A stretch of 64,000 nucleotides of DNA. Source: an uncultured Endozoicomonas sp. (GTDB lineage: Bacteria > Pseudomonadota > Gammaproteobacteria > Pseudomonadales > Endozoicomonadaceae). The stretch is taken from positions 1 through 64,000 of the forward strand of contig NZ_CANMAO010000008.1 of assembly GCF_947495845.1 (NCBI RefSeq), read 5' to 3'. Positions 62,335-64,000 of the stretch are shown piece after piece; positions within the stretch are counted from its first letter, which is position 1, and each line of letters opens with the position of its first letter. The position numbers were made by a program, and so were the translations under genes. The notes below the pieces were generated by a model, which worked only from the letters and a program-made list of their open reading frames with translations, was not told where the DNA came from and made no database searches.

Positions 62335-64000
62335 ATGGCTGAAGCGACAGCAGACGGTTTACAGGAAACCGGGATTGAAGAAGAGCAAGCAACATCTCAG
62401 CTTCAGCTGTGGCGCGAGCGGGTTCAGGAATTTCTGCAAAAGAATAAAGGCTATCAGACTATTACCCTGATCATGCTCTCCGCTGGCATTGCCCTGTTGG
62501 TGGTGCTTTGGCTCTGGTCACAAACCGCCGATTATCAGCCTTTGTACGGTAATCAGGAGCTTTACGAAGTGTCCAGCATTGTCGAAGTGTTGGAGCGGGA
62601 AGGGCTGAACTACACGCTTCATCCTGAATCCGGACAAGTAATGGTAGACGCCGGTCAACTAAGTCAGGCGAGAATGAAACTGTCGATTGCCGGGATTCAG
62701 GCACGATCACCAGAAGGTCTGGATACGCTGGATCAACAGGAACTGGGCGCCAGTCAGTTTATCGAAGGTGTCCGCTATTTAAGAGGATTGGAAGGCGAGC
62801 TGGCGCAAACCATTATCAGTCTGAAGTCGGTGCGAAATGCGCGGGTGCATTTGGCCATTCCCAAACAAAGCAGCTTTATTCGGCGCAAAGAAAAGCCGTC
62901 AGCGTCTGTCTTTGTCAATTTATTCCCGGGGTATCGACTGAGCGTTGAGCAGGTGGAAGGTATCATCAATCTGGTGGCAACCAGCGTTTCCAACATGAAC
63001 AGGGAAGATATCTCTGTTGTTGATCAGAGTGGCAGGTTGTTATCTACAGAAGCACTCGAAAAAAGTGGCGCTCTTGGCGAAGTGTCCAGACAGTTTGATT
63101 TTAAGCAGGAAGTGGAAGCCCGCTATCAAGATCGTATCAGCCACCTACTGGAACCTTTGGTTGGCCCAGGCAATTTCCGGGCACAGGTGACCGCCAGTGT
63201 GGATTTTGAAAAAGTGATTCAGACCGTAGAGCAGTTTGATCCAGCGACAGCGGTGGTACGAAGTGAGCAAGGAAAAGAGCGCATCAATACCGGAGGGCCA
63301 GCGATAGGCGTTCCAGGCACATTAAGCAATCAGCCTCCGGCAGAGACGGATGAAGAAGCGGAGACCGAGAACAGCAGTCAGTCGGAATTTGTGCGCAATT
63401 ATGAAGTGGACAAAGTAACCCGCCAGGTATCAAACCATCAGGGACGTGTAGAAAAACTGAGCATTGCTGTCGTTTTTAATGATCAGGCTGAAGGTGCTGT
63501 TTCTGGTGCCGTAGCGGAGTGGGATCAGGCCCGGCTGGACAGTATGCGTCAGATGATTATTGATGCGACAGGATTGGATCAGGTAAGAGGTGATCAGATC
63601 AGTATTCATACCGCACCATTTGTTCCTGTTGAAGGTGCTCCGGACAGCACGATGGCATGGTGGCAACAGCCACAGACGCTGTATTACGTGAAATACGGCT
63701 GCGGTACGTTATTGGCGATTTTAGTGTTGTTCTATTTGATTCGACCATTGATGCAACAAGTCACGGTCAACTTGGAACCACCAAAAGAATTATTGCCAGC
63801 GCTGGCAGAAGGGCATGGTGAACTGGCTCATTTAGAAGAAGAGGATCCAGAGAAGCGGCGAGCCATGTTTGATGAAAGCTTCCATCTGCTACCACCGGAA
63901 CTGGCGGATTTTGAAACTCAGGTGACCCATATGAGAAAGCTGTCGGTTAAACAGCCTGAACGGGTAGCGCAGGTGATTCAGCTGTGGATGAGCAATTATG
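62335..64000 (+). CDS. fliF: Flagellar MS-ring protein FliF, cut by the right edge
   Basis: The frame opens at the ATG at 62335 (GGAG-type ribosome binding site) and runs 555 codons to the window end without a stop. Membrane helices near residues 44-62 and 442-462 flank the periplasmic ring-building motifs: TADYQPLYGN, LDQQELGASQFIEGVRYLRGLEGELAQTI and NARVHLAIPKQSSFIRR. The last visible residues (VKQPERVAQVIQLWMSNY) are the C-terminal FliG-binding tail, so only a few residues are probably missing. It is incomplete only because of the window. Confidence 0.96.
   Translation, partial: MAEATADGLQETGIEEEQATSQLQLWRERVQEFLQKNKGYQTITLIMLSAGIALLVVLWLWSQTADYQPLYGNQELYEVSSIVEVLEREGLNYTLHPESGQVMVDAGQLSQARMKLSIAGIQARSPEGLDTLDQQELGASQFIEGVRYLRGLEGELAQTIISLKSVRNARVHLAIPKQSSFIRRKEKPSASVFVNLFPGYRLSVEQVEGIINLVATSVSNMNREDISVVDQSGRLLSTEALEKSGALGEVSRQFDFKQEVEARYQDRISHLLEPLVGPGNFRAQVTASVDFEKVIQTVEQFDPATAVVRSEQGKERINTGGPAIGVPGTLSNQPPAETDEEAETENSSQSEFVRNYEVDKVTRQVSNHQGRVEKLSIAVVFNDQAEGAVSGAVAEWDQARLDSMRQMIIDATGLDQVRGDQISIHTAPFVPVEGAPDSTMAWWQQPQTLYYVKYGCGTLLAILVLFYLIRPLMQQVTVNLEPPKELLPALAEGHGELAHLEEEDPEKRRAMFDESFHLLPPELADFETQVTHMRKLSVKQPERVAQVIQLWMSNY

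Overview
The window is a bacterial chromosome segment from a motile, Gram-negative gammaproteobacterium. Gene content (NtrB/NtrC, a full type II secretion operon, a MotY-type flagellar cluster, a Vibrio-like haem locus with HutW/HutX, and the yrfG-hslR / nudE-cysQ neighbourhood) points to a marine member of the Oceanospirillales. An Endozoicomonas-like host-associated bacterium is my best guess. It rests on gene content and style only; no search was run and no rRNA is present.

Layout. 1-5.4 kb: the 3' part of a beta-propeller-like protein, a DUF4124 protein, then glnL-glnG behind an NtrC site and a sigma-54 promoter. 4.9-8.5 kb: small secreted or membrane proteins (a possible surface subunit, an orphan PapD-like chaperone, a YhhN lysoplasmalogenase-like protein, a BOF lipoprotein). 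8.6-22.6 kb: a haem/iron island. It holds two TonB-dependent haem receptors, a DCC-family protein, tonB-exbB-exbD-hmuTUV, a membrane AAA ATPase, and hutW-hutX. Four Fur-like sites mark its promoters. Together these genes would carry haem across the outer membrane (receptors driven by TonB-ExbBD), across the inner membrane (HmuTUV), and open the ring in the cytoplasm (HutW, with HutX as carrier).

22.6-24.7 kb: an aminotransferase/dehydrogenase pair resembling GnnB/GnnA of UDP-amino-sugar synthesis. 24.7-24.9 kb: a 165-bp palindromic mobile-type repeat. 25-30.3 kb: a DUF2541-like protein, a 1208-residue glycosidase-like protein fused to a SPOR domain, and a YihG-like acyltransferase. 30.6-34.8 kb: a DeoR-type regulator, hslR, yrfG, an unknown secreted protein, nudE and cysQ. 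34.7-37.4 kb: three unknown genes of effector or coiled-coil character. 37.6-38.5 kb: a dihydroorotate dehydrogenase-like protein.

38.7-50.1 kb: a complete type II secretion operon on the minus strand, transcribed in the order gspC-D-E-F-G-H-I-J-K-L-M-N. 50.5-64 kb: divergent from it, flgBCDEFGHIJKLMN, motY, a 265-bp element with terminal inverted repeats, fliE, and a fliF that runs off the right edge. FlgJ is reduced to the rod-binding domain. No tRNA, rRNA, CRISPR array or intact insertion sequence was recognised.
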